Below, piece by piece: positions 1 to 11,700 of a stretch of DNA of 64,000 bases. The notes beneath the pieces are model-generated. The model made no database searches. It saw nothing but the letters and a program-made list of their open reading frames with translations, and was not told where the DNA came from. The number at the start of each line of letters is the position of its first letter. The first letter of the stretch is position 1. Source of the stretch: Lysobacteraceae bacterium (GTDB taxonomy: Bacteria; Pseudomonadota; Gammaproteobacteria; Xanthomonadales; Rhodanobacteraceae); assembly GCA_004143945.1 (NCBI GenBank), contig SEHB01000005.1:62001-126000 (forward strand), read 5' to 3'. The position numbers and the translations under genes were made by a program.

Positions 1-472
1 GCCGCAGACGCATCCGCTCGCGGGTCGCCCTTCGCTGAAACTCGACGAACTTGCCGCGCACGACCTGCTGCTGCTCGAGGATGGTCATTGCCTGCGCGAC
101 CAGGCGCTCGAGGTGTGCCAGATCGCCGGTGCAGGCGAACGCAGCGGCTTTCGCGCGACCAGTCTCGAAACGCTGCGCCAGATGGTCGCAGCGGGCGTCG
201 GCATCACGTTGCTGCCGAGTCTCGCGGTGCAGCCGCCGGTGGCTACCTCCAGCGACATCCACCTCGTGCCGTTCCGCGGCAAGCCGCCGAGCCGGCGCAT
301 CGGGATGGCCTGGCGCAAGAGCTCGGCGATCGCGCGTTTCCTGCGCGAGCTGGCCGCGGTCGTGAAGACCTTGCCGCCGCAACTGACACACCTCGCGCCG
401 CCGGCGCCGGTCGCAGCCGGCAGGCCGTCGGCGCGCGCGAAAAGCGACACGTCCACCCCTGCCCGCGATTGA
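1..472 (+). CDS. oxyR: OxyR peroxide-sensing LysR-type regulator (5'-truncated)
   Basis: C-terminal part of a LysR-type regulator, read from base 2; the DNA-binding half lies outside the window. The motif HCLRDQALEVC carries two cysteines nine residues apart, the spacing of Cys199 and Cys208, the redox switch of E. coli OxyR. The downstream segment ATSLETLRQMVAAGVGIT is also typical of OxyR. In the family, peroxide oxidises the two Cys to a disulfide and the protein then activates catalase, peroxiredoxin and related genes. The target genes are not visible here. The last 20 or so residues (A/P/R-rich) look poorly conserved. Very likely identity. Confidence 0.93.
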   Translation, partial: PQTHPLAGRPSLKLDELAAHDLLLLEDGHCLRDQALEVCQIAGAGERSGFRATSLETLRQMVAAGVGITLLPSLAVQPPVATSSDIHLVPFRGKPPSRRIGMAWRKSSAIARFLRELAAVVKTLPPQLTHLAPPAPVAAGRPSARAKSDTSTPARD

Positions 473-532
473 GAATGCACGCGCAATGGGCTACGGTGGG
501 AACGATTTTTCCCAGCTCCCGCACGAGGCGAC

Positions 533-949
533 ATGAGCACCGGCGCACCACCGATCATCGTTTCCACCCTCGACCTCGAGCGCATCGAAGCGCTCCTCGA
601 GGCGCCTGCGCACCGGCATTTCCCGGGCGCCGATGCGCTGCGCGAGGAGCTCGAGCGCGCGAACATCGTCGAGCCCGGAGCGATGCCGGCGGACGTCGTC
701 ACGATGAACTCCACCGCGACCGTCGTCGACGAGGGCAACCGCGAGGAGTACCAGCTCACGCTCGTGTACCCGCGCGAGGCCGATGGCAGCCCGGGCAAGG
801 TCTCGGTGCTCGCGCCGGTCGGCAGCGCGATCCTCGGCCTGCGCGTCGGCCAGTCGATCAAGTGGCCGATGTCGGGCGGGCGCGAACTCGTGCTGCGCGT
901 TGCCGCGATCAACTACCAGCCCGAGGCGAGCGGCCACCTGCATCGCTGA
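533..949 (+). CDS. rnk: Rnk, nucleoside diphosphate kinase regulator (GreA/GreB-like)
   Basis: 138 aa, the usual length for Rnk. An N-terminal helical segment (about 10-50, starting with ISTLD-like VSTLDLERIEALL) is followed by a GreA/GreB C-terminal-like fold with VTMNSTATVVD and a late PVGSAILGLRVGQSIKWP segment, the signature of FKBP-like Gre/Rnk domains. Members bind RNA polymerase near the secondary channel without being transcript-cleavage factors; E. coli Rnk was found through its effect on Ndk levels. The gene stands alone, 60 bp after oxyR on the same strand. Confidence 0.92.
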   Translation: MSTGAPPIIVSTLDLERIEALLEAPAHRHFPGADALREELERANIVEPGAMPADVVTMNSTATVVDEGNREEYQLTLVYPREADGSPGKVSVLAPVGSAILGLRVGQSIKWPMSGGRELVLRVAAINYQPEASGHLHR

Positions 950-1090
950 CTTCGCCTTCGTGATCCAGGCGCCGTAGCAGCGGCGCAGCTGTCGCGGCGC
1001 TTCGCGTGCGGCATCGCGCAGATCGCGCACAGGGTGCGCTCCTACACGAGGAGCGATGGTCGACGCAGCTCATCGCCACGGGAAGTCCCG

Positions 1091-3052
1091 TCAGGACCCG
1101 CACGCGGGCGGCGCACGCCCGATGCGCACGAGGTCGAGCGTTCCCGCGCGTCCGTCGTCGAACTGGTACGCGAGCGTCGCGGCCGTGCATGAATGGAACG
1201 CGAGTCGCGCGGTGCCGACCAGCCTGGTCGTCGTCGTCGATGCCGCGTCGAAGCGGCCGCCCTGCGTTTCGAAGATCGCGATGTCGGCAGGGACGCCGAG
1301 GTCGCCAGGCAGCGGCGCCTGCAAGGTGTACCAGCGTTGGCTTCGCGGCGCATTCGGCGGCGCGAATGTGTACCAGGCCGCGAACAGCACGCCTTGCACG
1401 GTATCGAGGTCGAACAGCAGGCCTTGGCCCGAGTTCGAGGGATCGGCCCACGCGCCGGAATGGAGCGCACGCGAATCCTGTCCCGCCGCGTCCGCGTCAC
1501 CATCACGCGAACAGCGCACGTTCGCGAGCAGGCGTGTCAGCGGGATCGTGCCACTGCGACCATCGACGAACGCGTATTCGAGCGATCCGTGCGAGCAGTC
1601 CTCGAAGCGCAGCGTCGCGTTGCCGACCGCGTGGGTCGTCGTCGGATCGGGCGCATCGAACGCACCGAATTCGGTTCGGTAGATCGGCATCGTGGACGCG
1701 TCCGCGTCTTCTCGCACTTCGCCCTGGATCGTGTACCACGCGGGCGCGGCAGCGGGCGCCCAGGTGAACCAGCCGCCGAACGCGAGGCCGATGCCCGGTT
1801 CGAAGAAATCGGCCTGCAGGTCGAGCAGCAGGCCTTGCGCATCGGTCGCTGCATTCGCCCACGATCCCGACAGACCCGGCTGGTCCGGGTTGGGCCCGGC
1901 ACCCACGACGAACGCATGCTCGTAGGCCTTGCCCGCGAAGTCCGCGTGCAGGATCCAGCGACCGGCAGGCGCATCGGAAGGCAACACGTGTTCCCACGAC
2001 CACGCGGTGCCCGCATAGAAGTCGCGCGGCGTGTCTTCGTCCGCAAGGTCGTGTTGCCAGCGCGCGAACACCTCGCCGTCCGGCTGGCGCAGTTCGAACG
2101 TCGCAACCCTACCGCGCCGATGGTCACCAAACGCGACGAATGCATGCAGCGTCTCGCCGCGCGCGAAGCGCCGCCGCTCGTGCGCCTGCTCGTGCACCGG
2201 CACGCCGTCCGCGACGCCGCAGTCGACGAACGCGGGCTCGGCCGCATGCGTGGCGAGCATCATGATGCGCGGCCGTTCGTAAGGCTGCGCGACGATCCAG
2301 CGTTCCGGCTCCGGATTGCAGGCGCCCGCGCGCGGATCGACCACCCCGCCAAGCGCATGGTTGAGCTCGAAGTGCAGGTGCGGAACGCTCGAGGGGCCGG
2401 AACTGCCGACGAGCCCGAGCACGTCGCCCGCCTCGACCCGCGCACCGATCGGCAACGCGGTCACCGAGCCACGCCGGAAGTGCAGGTAGCGCGCGGTGAG
2501 GCCGTCGTCCTGGCGGATCGAGACCGCGTTCGGCGTGGTCGCGCTGCCGCGGAACTCGCAGTTGCGATCGAACTCGCCATCGCGGCGCGCGACCAGCGTG
2601 CCGCCGGCCGCCGCGACCACCGCGATGTCGCCGCGATCCATCATGCGCCACGCGAACGGCCACAGCACGTAGTCGGTGCCGCCGTGGTTGTAGCCGGCGA
2701 CGTCATAGCTGCGCTCGCCGCAGGCGTAGTCCTGCACGAAGCCGGGATTGCGCCGATCGTGGTCGACGAAGTAGGTCGCGGCCTGGTAGTCGAATCCCGC
2801 GAATCCCTCGCGCGCGCGCAAGGGCCACGCGAGGTTCGCGGCCTGCACGGCCTTTGGCGCGGGCGCGCCGTGCGCCGCGGCATACGCGCGCTCCTGCGCC
2901 TCGAGGTCGGCGACGAGCGACGCGCGCTCCACGTCCGCGACGGCGTCCGCTGCAGTCGGTTCGAGCAGCCCGCGCAGCGTCGCGCGTTCCTGCGCGGCGG
3001 CCGCGCCGGCGAACAACGCGATCGATGCGGCGAGGATCGGGATGCACTTCAT
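1091..3052 (-). CDS. Secreted M23 peptidase with duplicated C-terminal beta domain
   Basis: 653 aa. The start at 3052 is supported by GGAG 8 nt upstream and by the signal peptide it exposes (MKCIPILAASIALFAGAAAAQ). The M23 (LytM-type) zinc site is visible: HGGTD gives His123 and Asp127, and PHLHFE gives the HxH pair near 225-227. M23 enzymes usually cut peptidoglycan cross-bridges. About residues 395-650 contain two copies of one domain, each with a G-W-x(n)-GQGLL-D start and a WYT segment; the function of that domain is not known to me. The protein is paralogous to the next gene upstream, 42 bp away on the same strand, so the two probably share a transcript. Confidence 0.88.
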   Translation of the reverse strand: MKCIPILAASIALFAGAAAAQERATLRGLLEPTAADAVADVERASLVADLEAQERAYAAAHGAPAPKAVQAANLAWPLRAREGFAGFDYQAATYFVDHDRRNPGFVQDYACGERSYDVAGYNHGGTDYVLWPFAWRMMDRGDIAVVAAAGGTLVARRDGEFDRNCEFRGSATTPNAVSIRQDDGLTARYLHFRRGSVTALPIGARVEAGDVLGLVGSSGPSSVPHLHFELNHALGGVVDPRAGACNPEPERWIVAQPYERPRIMMLATHAAEPAFVDCGVADGVPVHEQAHERRRFARGETLHAFVAFGDHRRGRVATFELRQPDGEVFARWQHDLADEDTPRDFYAGTAWSWEHVLPSDAPAGRWILHADFAGKAYEHAFVVGAGPNPDQPGLSGSWANAATDAQGLLLDLQADFFEPGIGLAFGGWFTWAPAAAPAWYTIQGEVREDADASTMPIYRTEFGAFDAPDPTTTHAVGNATLRFEDCSHGSLEYAFVDGRSGTIPLTRLLANVRCSRDGDADAAGQDSRALHSGAWADPSNSGQGLLFDLDTVQGVLFAAWYTFAPPNAPRSQRWYTLQAPLPGDLGVPADIAIFETQGGRFDAASTTTTRLVGTARLAFHSCTAATLAYQFDDGRAGTLDLVRIGRAPPACGS

Positions 3053-3094
3053 CGCGGCTGCTCCATGATGCGTCACCCGCCAGGCGAGCTCGCG

Positions 3095-4264
3095 TCAATC
3101 GAATCCATTGGCGAACAGCACGTCGCCGACGGTGAACGCGTGGTGGTAGTCGGCGCCCTCGTAGTGCGCGTGCAGGTGCCAGAGTCCGGTCGGCGCATTC
3201 GCGGGCAGCGCATACCACCAGTACCAGTACGCCGCGGCGTAGTGCGGATCGGTCGTCGCGTCGGACATGCGGAACGTCCATGACGCGAACGTGCTGCCGT
3301 CCGGTCGCTCGACGATGAAGTCGGTCGGCTGCGGGCCGAGCTGGTCGCGATAGTAGGCAGCGAAATACGCGGTCTCGCCCGGCATGAAGTGGTTGGAGAA
3401 GTTCGGCGACTCGGCCACCGGATTCGGGCAGTTCTCGCCGTGGAAATCGGGCGGCGCCGAATGCGTCGCGAGCAGGTTGATCGCCGAGTCGTAGTACGGC
3501 GGTTGCGCGGCCCACAGCGAAGCGCCCGCGTTGCACGCGCCCGCGAACGGTTCGATGATCGCGCCCGTTCCGGCCGCATGGTTCTCGAAATGCAGGTGCG
3601 GGCCGGAGGAGAAACCTGCGCTGCCGACCTTGCCGAGGAATTCACCGGCCGCGACGACCGCGCCGACGGGCTTGGCCGTCAGCGAGGCCCGCTTCATGTG
3701 GCCGTACCACGCGATCGTTCCGTCGGAATGCTGGACGTAGACCGCGTTCCAGTCGTTGGAGTAGTGGTTGGGACAACTGCGGTCGTCATTGCCGTCGACC
3801 TTTCCGATGATCGTGCCCGGCGCGGCCGCGACGATCTCGATCGCGCCCTGGTCCATCAGCAACCAGGTGAACGGCCAGGTGAAGAAGTCGATGCCCGCAT
3901 GGTTGTAGCCGCCGGCCTGGTCGTAGGTGCGCGCGCCGCAGTTCCAGTCGAGCAACTGGTTCGGGAACGCGGGATCGAGGTCGACGAAGTTCGAGGTGCC
4001 GTGATAGCCCGGCGCGGTGTACGCGGGAATCGCGCGCAACGGCCACACGAGTCCGCCCTGCGTGGGTGCCGGCAGCGGCGGGGTCTCCGCGAGCAGGCCG
4101 AGGCCACGAAGCTCGGCGATGTTGCGCGCAAGTTCGGCCTCGATGCGCGCGCGTTGCTCGGGTCGGATCTCGTCGTGCGGAGGCTGCACCGGGCCTCCGC
4201 CGGCGGGCTGCAGCGCAGCGAGTGGCGACGACGCGAGGGAAAGCAGCAAGGCGAGGTAGCGCAT
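3095..4264 (-). CDS. Secreted M23 peptidase ending in a FANGFD tag
   Basis: 389 aa with a short signal peptide (MRYLALLLSLASSPLAAL). M23 metallopeptidase motifs: NHAGID gives His122 and Asp126, and PHLHFE gives His223 and His225. WYGHM near 187-190 is the usual middle His segment. It is clearly related to the 653-aa peptidase downstream (shared NHxGxD, WPF.W..MD and HLHFE blocks), pointing to a tandem duplication. It lacks the duplicated C-terminal domain of its paralogue and instead ends exactly in LFANGFD, a motif shared with two unrelated secreted proteins in this window. Expected periplasmic or extracellular; the substrate is unknown. Confidence 0.88.
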   Translation of the reverse strand: MRYLALLLSLASSPLAALQPAGGGPVQPPHDEIRPEQRARIEAELARNIAELRGLGLLAETPPLPAPTQGGLVWPLRAIPAYTAPGYHGTSNFVDLDPAFPNQLLDWNCGARTYDQAGGYNHAGIDFFTWPFTWLLMDQGAIEIVAAAPGTIIGKVDGNDDRSCPNHYSNDWNAVYVQHSDGTIAWYGHMKRASLTAKPVGAVVAAGEFLGKVGSAGFSSGPHLHFENHAAGTGAIIEPFAGACNAGASLWAAQPPYYDSAINLLATHSAPPDFHGENCPNPVAESPNFSNHFMPGETAYFAAYYRDQLGPQPTDFIVERPDGSTFASWTFRMSDATTDPHYAAAYWYWWYALPANAPTGLWHLHAHYEGADYHHAFTVGDVLFANGFD

Positions 4265-4375
4265 GGCGTGATCCAGCGGGCTCGGGATTGCAGCCTACTC
4301 GTGGAGCCCGCGGATCGGAAGCGGCGCGGTTCGACGCCTCGTCCCAGCGGAATGCAGCACGTGTGCGAGCGGCGC

Positions 4376-5230
4376 TTCGACTCCGCAGCCTGCGGCTGCT
4401 GCGCTCAGCGCGAACGGTGATTCCTTCGTCCGCGCCCCTGCCGTTTCCGCTCACCCAGCCGTTCGCCCTGAGCGCAGGCCGAAGGCCGGAGTCGAAGGGC
4501 ACCGGGCCGAAGCGCCAACTGGCCGCTTCGACTCCGCAGCCTGAGGCTGCTGCGCTCAGCGCGAACGGAGATTCCTTCGTTCGCGCCCCCTGCCGTTTCA
4601 GCTCACCTTGCCGTTCGCCCTGAGCGCAGGCCGAAGGCCGGAGTCGAAGGGCACCGGGCCGAAGCGCCAACTGGCCGCTTCGACTCCGCAGCCTGCGGCT
4701 GCTGCGCTCAGCGCGAACGGAGATTCCTCCGTCCGCGCCCCTTGCCGTTTCCGCTCACCTTGCCGTTCGCCCTGAGCGCAGGCCGAAGGCCGGAGTCGAA
4801 GGGCACGGGCCCGAAGCGCCAACTGGCCGCTTCGACTCCGCAGCCTGCGGCTGCTGCGCTCAGCGCGAACGGTGATGACATTGTTCGACTCCGCAGCCTT
4901 CGGCTGCTGCGCCCGGCGCGAACGGTGATTGCGTCGCGCACCCCCAACCGTTCGCCCTGAGCGCAGGCCGAAGGCCGGAGTCGAAGGGCACCGGGCCGAA
5001 GCGCCAACTGGCCGCTTCGACTCCGCAGCCTGCGGCTGCTGCGCTCAGCGCGAACGGTGATGACATTGTTCGACTCCGCAGCCTGCGGCTGCTGCGCTCA
5101 GCGCGAACGGTGATGACATTGTTCGACTCGGCAGCCTTCGGCTGCTTGCGCCCGGCGCAAACGATGATTGCGTCGCGCCCCCCCAGCCGTTCGCCCTGAG
5201 CGCAGGCCGAAGGCCGGAGTCGAAGGGCAC
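4376..5230. repeat. Cluster of alternating inverted repeats
   Basis: The 970 bp between 4265 and 5238 has no gene. It holds two related units in opposite orientation. Unit A begins TTCGACTCCGCAGCC at 4376, 4527, 4679, 4831, 4884, 5016, 5069 and 5122 (the last has CGGCAGCC). Unit B begins CCGTTCGCCCTGAGCGCAGG at 4459, 4611, 4763, 4948 and 5187. The first three A+B pairs repeat with a period of about 152 bp. The reverse complement of A resembles B (CCGTTCGCGCTGAGCGCAG), so neighbouring units can form long hairpins. A related cluster lies at 52035-52345. Looks like a REP/BIME-type array; there are no unique spacers, so it is not CRISPR. Confidence 0.9.
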
Positions 5231-5238
5231 GTGGCGCG

Positions 5239-5879
5239 TCAGTCGAACCCGTCAGCGAAGATCAGGTCGACCGTTCCGCTCGGCGGCGTGAAGTTGCCCG
5301 CGATCTGCAACGCGATGCTGTTGCTGCTGCCGGCGATGCCCTCGTTGATCGCGTCGCCGTTGCCACCGCACGCGGTCGAATCGATCAGCGGGATCGTGAA
5401 GGCCGCATCGGCCAGCGCAAGGCCGCTCGCGGATGCGCTGCCATCGAGTTCGAACTCTATCGGTTCGAACACGCAATCGTTCCCGACCGGGATCGGCACC
5501 GGAAACGGGCCGACGACCTGCGCGGCGATGACATGAAGTCGCATCGAAGCCGTTGTCAGCGCCACGATGCCGTCGGCAGCAACGAGACCGCTGGATGTGT
5601 CGGTCTGGGTCAACGCGTACGTGGCTGCAACCGTTCCGACCGGCGAATCGAACTCGATCGTCGCCGTCGGAAACTCGAATGCGCCCGGCGCGATCACGCC
5701 ACTCGCGGGATCGTAGGACGACCCCGCGAAGCGCCCGCCTGCCGGCAACGCGCCGGCCGTGCCATTGACCGTGATCGTCCCGCTGACCGGATAGTCGGTA
5801 CCCGCACTCGCCGCGGGCAGCGCGCACGCGAGTGCGAGCGCCGCGGCGGTCATGATCACGCGTCGGTGCGCGCGGTTTC

Positions 5880-5883
<4 letters not shown>
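5239..5883 (-). CDS. Small secreted protein ending in FADGFD
   Basis: 214 aa from GTG at 5883, overlapping the TGA of the S9 peptidase as GTGA. This start gives a textbook signal peptide (RNRAHRR, then a hydrophobic stretch, then ASA-G); ATG at 5853 would remove the basic n-region. The mature part is Gly/Ser/Thr-rich with predicted beta character (TDYPVSGTITVNGTAG) and two cysteines. I recognise no domain. The last residues, DLIFADGFD, match the C-terminal motif of the proteins ending at 3095 and 38942. The overlap suggests co-translation with the peptidase. Confidence 0.7.
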
Positions 5884-7940
<2,057 letters not shown>

Positions 7941-8029
7941 CGGTGTCTCCCCTGAGAGGTCGAGCGCGGGATGGTAAGCCCTTGCCGGGGCGTGGGCCAG
8001 TTGCGAGGGTCATGATTCGCTGCGGCGCG

Positions 8030-8522
8030 GCCGAGCTGACCTCGCTCGGCGAGTTATTCATCCTCGTCCTCGCGCCATTCTTCGCCCGGCTGCGGCCGCA
8101 CTTCGACTCGCGCGGCGGGAACCCGAGCAAACCTGCCGAGTCAGCCTACGGCCTTATCATCGCGGGTCTCGACTTCCTCATGCTGGTATGGAGCGCACAC
8201 CTCCGGCAGGCGAACGGCCTCACGCATATCTGATGGTTCGTGTTCGCCCACGTCGTGCTCGAAGTCGGCGAGATGCTGCTTTCGCCGATCGTCCTCTCCG
8301 CATGATAGGCGGCCGGTTCCTCGGCACCTCATACTCGGCAGGAGTCGCGGCGCAGCTCGGCAAGCTGTCGGCAATCGAGGTACGGGAGGGCGAGGTGCTG
8401 AACATCGCCCATGCAATTGCAAAGTGCCACGCGTTGTTCGCGTTTTCGGCGGGATAGTGAGCGACGTGGTTGCGCTGGTGTTGACGCCGTGGATTCGGCG
8501 GAGGATGCATGGAGTGAGGTAG
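8030..8522 (+). pseudogene. Decayed C-terminal part of a POT-family peptide transporter
   Basis: Three pieces in three frames, in the right order, resemble the end of proton-dependent oligopeptide (POT/DtpT-like) transporters. 8030-8233 reads GELFILVLAPFFARL and ESAYGLIIAGLDFLML, then an in-frame TGA at 8231; the frame continues with FAHVVLEVGEMLLSPIVLS to TGA at 8303. 8302-8457 (another frame) reads GRFLGTSYSAGVAAQLGKLS. 8466-8522 (third frame) reads VALVLTPWIRRRMHGV, the usual end of the family. Two stops and two frameshifts rule out function, and the N-terminal two thirds is absent. Family assignment is by eye from SPxxLS, FLxTSYSxxxAAQxGK and TPWxxxRMHGV. Confidence 0.72.
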
Positions 8523-8786
8523 CGGCTGGGTGGTGACTGACTGCCATCGACCCAAAGCAGCAGCTCAGAAGGCACTCTGACCCCGACCCGGCCGGCGATC
8601 GCGTAGTGCCGGCCGCGATGTGATAGCTCTTATGAGTGGCAAGAATGGGTAGTTCGCAGTGGCTCACGTCCCGCAGAACAGAGCCGAGATGCCGACCATC
8701 CGGCGACCCGGACGAAAATCGCGACAACGCCGCCGAGATTTCGCAGTCTTCACGTAACCTGTCGGCATCACCTGAAGAGACGACGG

Positions 8787-11700
8787 ATGAGCAAGCTCGA
8801 AGCGATGCGTACATATTTGGCCTCGGTGGAGCAGGCCCTCAGGACCGGCCAAGCCAGCGAGCACACCCACCGCCCGGCACTCGAAGCTCTGCTTGAAGCC
8901 CTCGGCGGCCCGGATGTGGACGCCATCAACGAGCCGCGCCAGATCAAGTGCGGCGCGCCGGACTTCATCATCATCCGCGGCACAGTCCCGTTGGGCCACG
9001 TCGAAGCTAAGGACGTCGGGCTGGACCTCGCCAAACTGGAACGCGGCGAGCAGCTAACTCGCTATCGCGAATCGCTCGGCAACCTCGTCTTCACTGACTA
9101 CCTCTCATTCCGCTGGTACTTGGATGGCGAACTTCGCCTGACCGCCGACCTGCCGCGCCCCGCTGCCAACGGCCGCATCCGGTGGAACGACGACGCGGCC
9201 TCCGCCACCGTGCAGCTGCTCGATCAGTTCCTGCTGGCTGACATCCCGCTCAAGTCAACGCCGCAGGACCTCGCCACCCGCATGGCGGGCCTGGCCAAGC
9301 TGATCCGCAGCCTGATCGAGCAGACCTTCAAGGCCGAGGGTGAGCAGGGCGAGCTGCACGGCCAATTGCAGGCCTTCCGAAAAGTCCTGATCGAATCGCT
9401 GACCGTGGAGCAGTTCGCCGACATGTACGCGCAGACGCTGTGCTACGGCCTGTTCGCGGCGCGCTGCAACGCACCCGCCAAGGGGTTCACCCGCCAGATC
9501 GCCGCCAGCGCACTGCCAAAAACCAATCCCTTCCTGCGCAAGCTGTTCAACTCCATCGCGGGCCCGGACCTGGACGAGCGCATCGCCTGGGCCGTGGACC
9601 AGCTGGCCGAGCTGCTGGCGCGCGCCGACATGGCCGCAATCCTGGCCGACTTCGGCAAGCGCACCCGCCAGGAAGACCCGGTGGTGCACTTCTACGAGAC
9701 GTTCCTCGCCGCCTACGACCCGAAGATGCGCGAGGCACGTGGTGTGTACTACACGCCCGAGCCGGTGGTGGGCTACATCGTGCGCAGCGTCGATGCCTTG
9801 CTGAAGCGCGACTTTGGCATGAAGGAAGGCCTGGCCCATGCGAAGAAGATCAAGCTCAAGCGCCCTAAAGTGCAGGGCAAGGGCGAGGAAACCTATGAAA
9901 CGCACCGGTTGCAGATCCTCGACCCGGCCACCGGCACCGGCACCTTCCTGTACGCGGTGATCGCGAAGATCCGCGAGCACTTCGATGGCAATGCGGGAGC
10001 GTGGCCGGGCTACGTGGCCGAGCACCTACTGCCGCGCCTGTTCGGCTTCGAGCTGCTGATGGCGCCATACGCCGTGGCGCATATGAAGCTGGGACTGGAA
10101 CTGGAGCAGTCCGGATACGACTTCTCCAGCGACCAGCGCCTGGGCGTGTTTCTGACCAACTCGCTGGAGGAGGCGCACGAACTGACCGGCCTGCCGCTGT
10201 TTACCCAGTGGCTGGCCGAGGAATCGCGTGCGGCGGCGAACGTGAAGCGCGACGCGCCGGTGATGGTGGTGCTGGGCAATCCGCCGTATTCGGGGCATTC
10301 AGCCAACACCGGTGAATGGATTGCCGGGTTGTTGCGCGGCCACGACAGCCTGAACAAGCGCAAGACCGAGAACTACTTCGAGTGCGACGGCCGGCCGCTG
10401 GGCGAGCGTAACCCCAGGTGGCTCAACGACGATTACGTGAAATTCATTCGCTTCGCCCAGTGGCGCATCGAGCAAACGGGCCATGGCATCCTCGCCTTCG
10501 TCACCAACCACGGCTACCTCGACAACCCGACCTTCCGCGGGATGCGCGAGAGCCTGCTGCGCGGGTTTGACGAAATATACGTGCTGGATCTGCACGGCAA
10601 CAGCAAGAAGAAGGAGCAGGCACCTGATGGTGGCAAGGACGATAACGTCTTTGATATCCAGCAGGGCGTATCAATTGGAATCTTCGTGAGACGGGAAAGT
10701 ACGCAACGCGATAGCGCGCATCTTGCGCAGGCATTCCATGCCGATCTATTTGGCCTTCGGAAAGAGAAGTACGCGCTTCTAGACGCCAGTGATATCGACC
10801 GAACCAAATGGACCAAGCTAAGTCCAGTAAGCCCCGCTTATTACTTGGTGCCAGTGGACGATTCGAATGGTGATGAGTACCGATCGCTCACGTCGGTAAA
10901 GGACATTTTCCCGGTTAACAGCATTGGAATCATCACCAAGCGGGACAATCTTTGCATCCGATGGACCGCAGATGAAGCTTGGCAATCAGCGCGAGACGTG
11001 GCTGAACTAAACGAAGTCGATCTGAGAGAAAAATATGATCTTCCGGCTGATGTGCGCGACTGGAAGGTGAGTTGGGCAAACGCGGACGTTGTTTCATCGG
11101 GCCCAACGAAAGACATGGTTACGCCTGTCCATTACAGACCGTTTGACGTTCGCTATACGTATTACACCGGCCGCTCTAGAGGTTTTCTCGGCTGGCCCTT
11201 TACGAACACCATGCAACATCTTCTCCACGGCGATAACGTCGCGCTAATTACTTCACGACTAACGAAAGGCGAGGAGTTTGCGCACGCCCAGGTAACGACG
11301 ACGATTGCCGAAGTGATCTGTATGTCTTCGAAGACATCCAATAACGGTTTCGTCTTTCCGCTGTGGCTATACCCCGACGATTCAAGCGATCTTCTGAAGC
11401 ATTTGTCCGGCGAAAAGCGCCCCAACCTTGCTCCTGAATTCGTCACAGCAATGTGTGCTGCCGTCGGCAACACTATGGCGCCAGAGGACATCTTCGGCTG
11501 GATCTACGCCATCCTCTACACCCCCTCCTACCGCAGCCGCTACGCTGACTTCCTGCGCCGCGACTTCCCGCGCATCCCGCTGCCGCCGGGCCGCGACCTG
11601 TTCGACCGTTTCGTCGCCATCGGCCGCGAACTGATCGCGCTGCACACGATGGAACAGAAGCAGCCACGCATCAGCCGCTTCGACATCACCGGCAGCAACG

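Noticed and set aside
4376-5230. CRISPR array
   Set aside because: The repeats alternate in orientation, the intervening DNA is repeated too rather than unique, and no cas genes are near.
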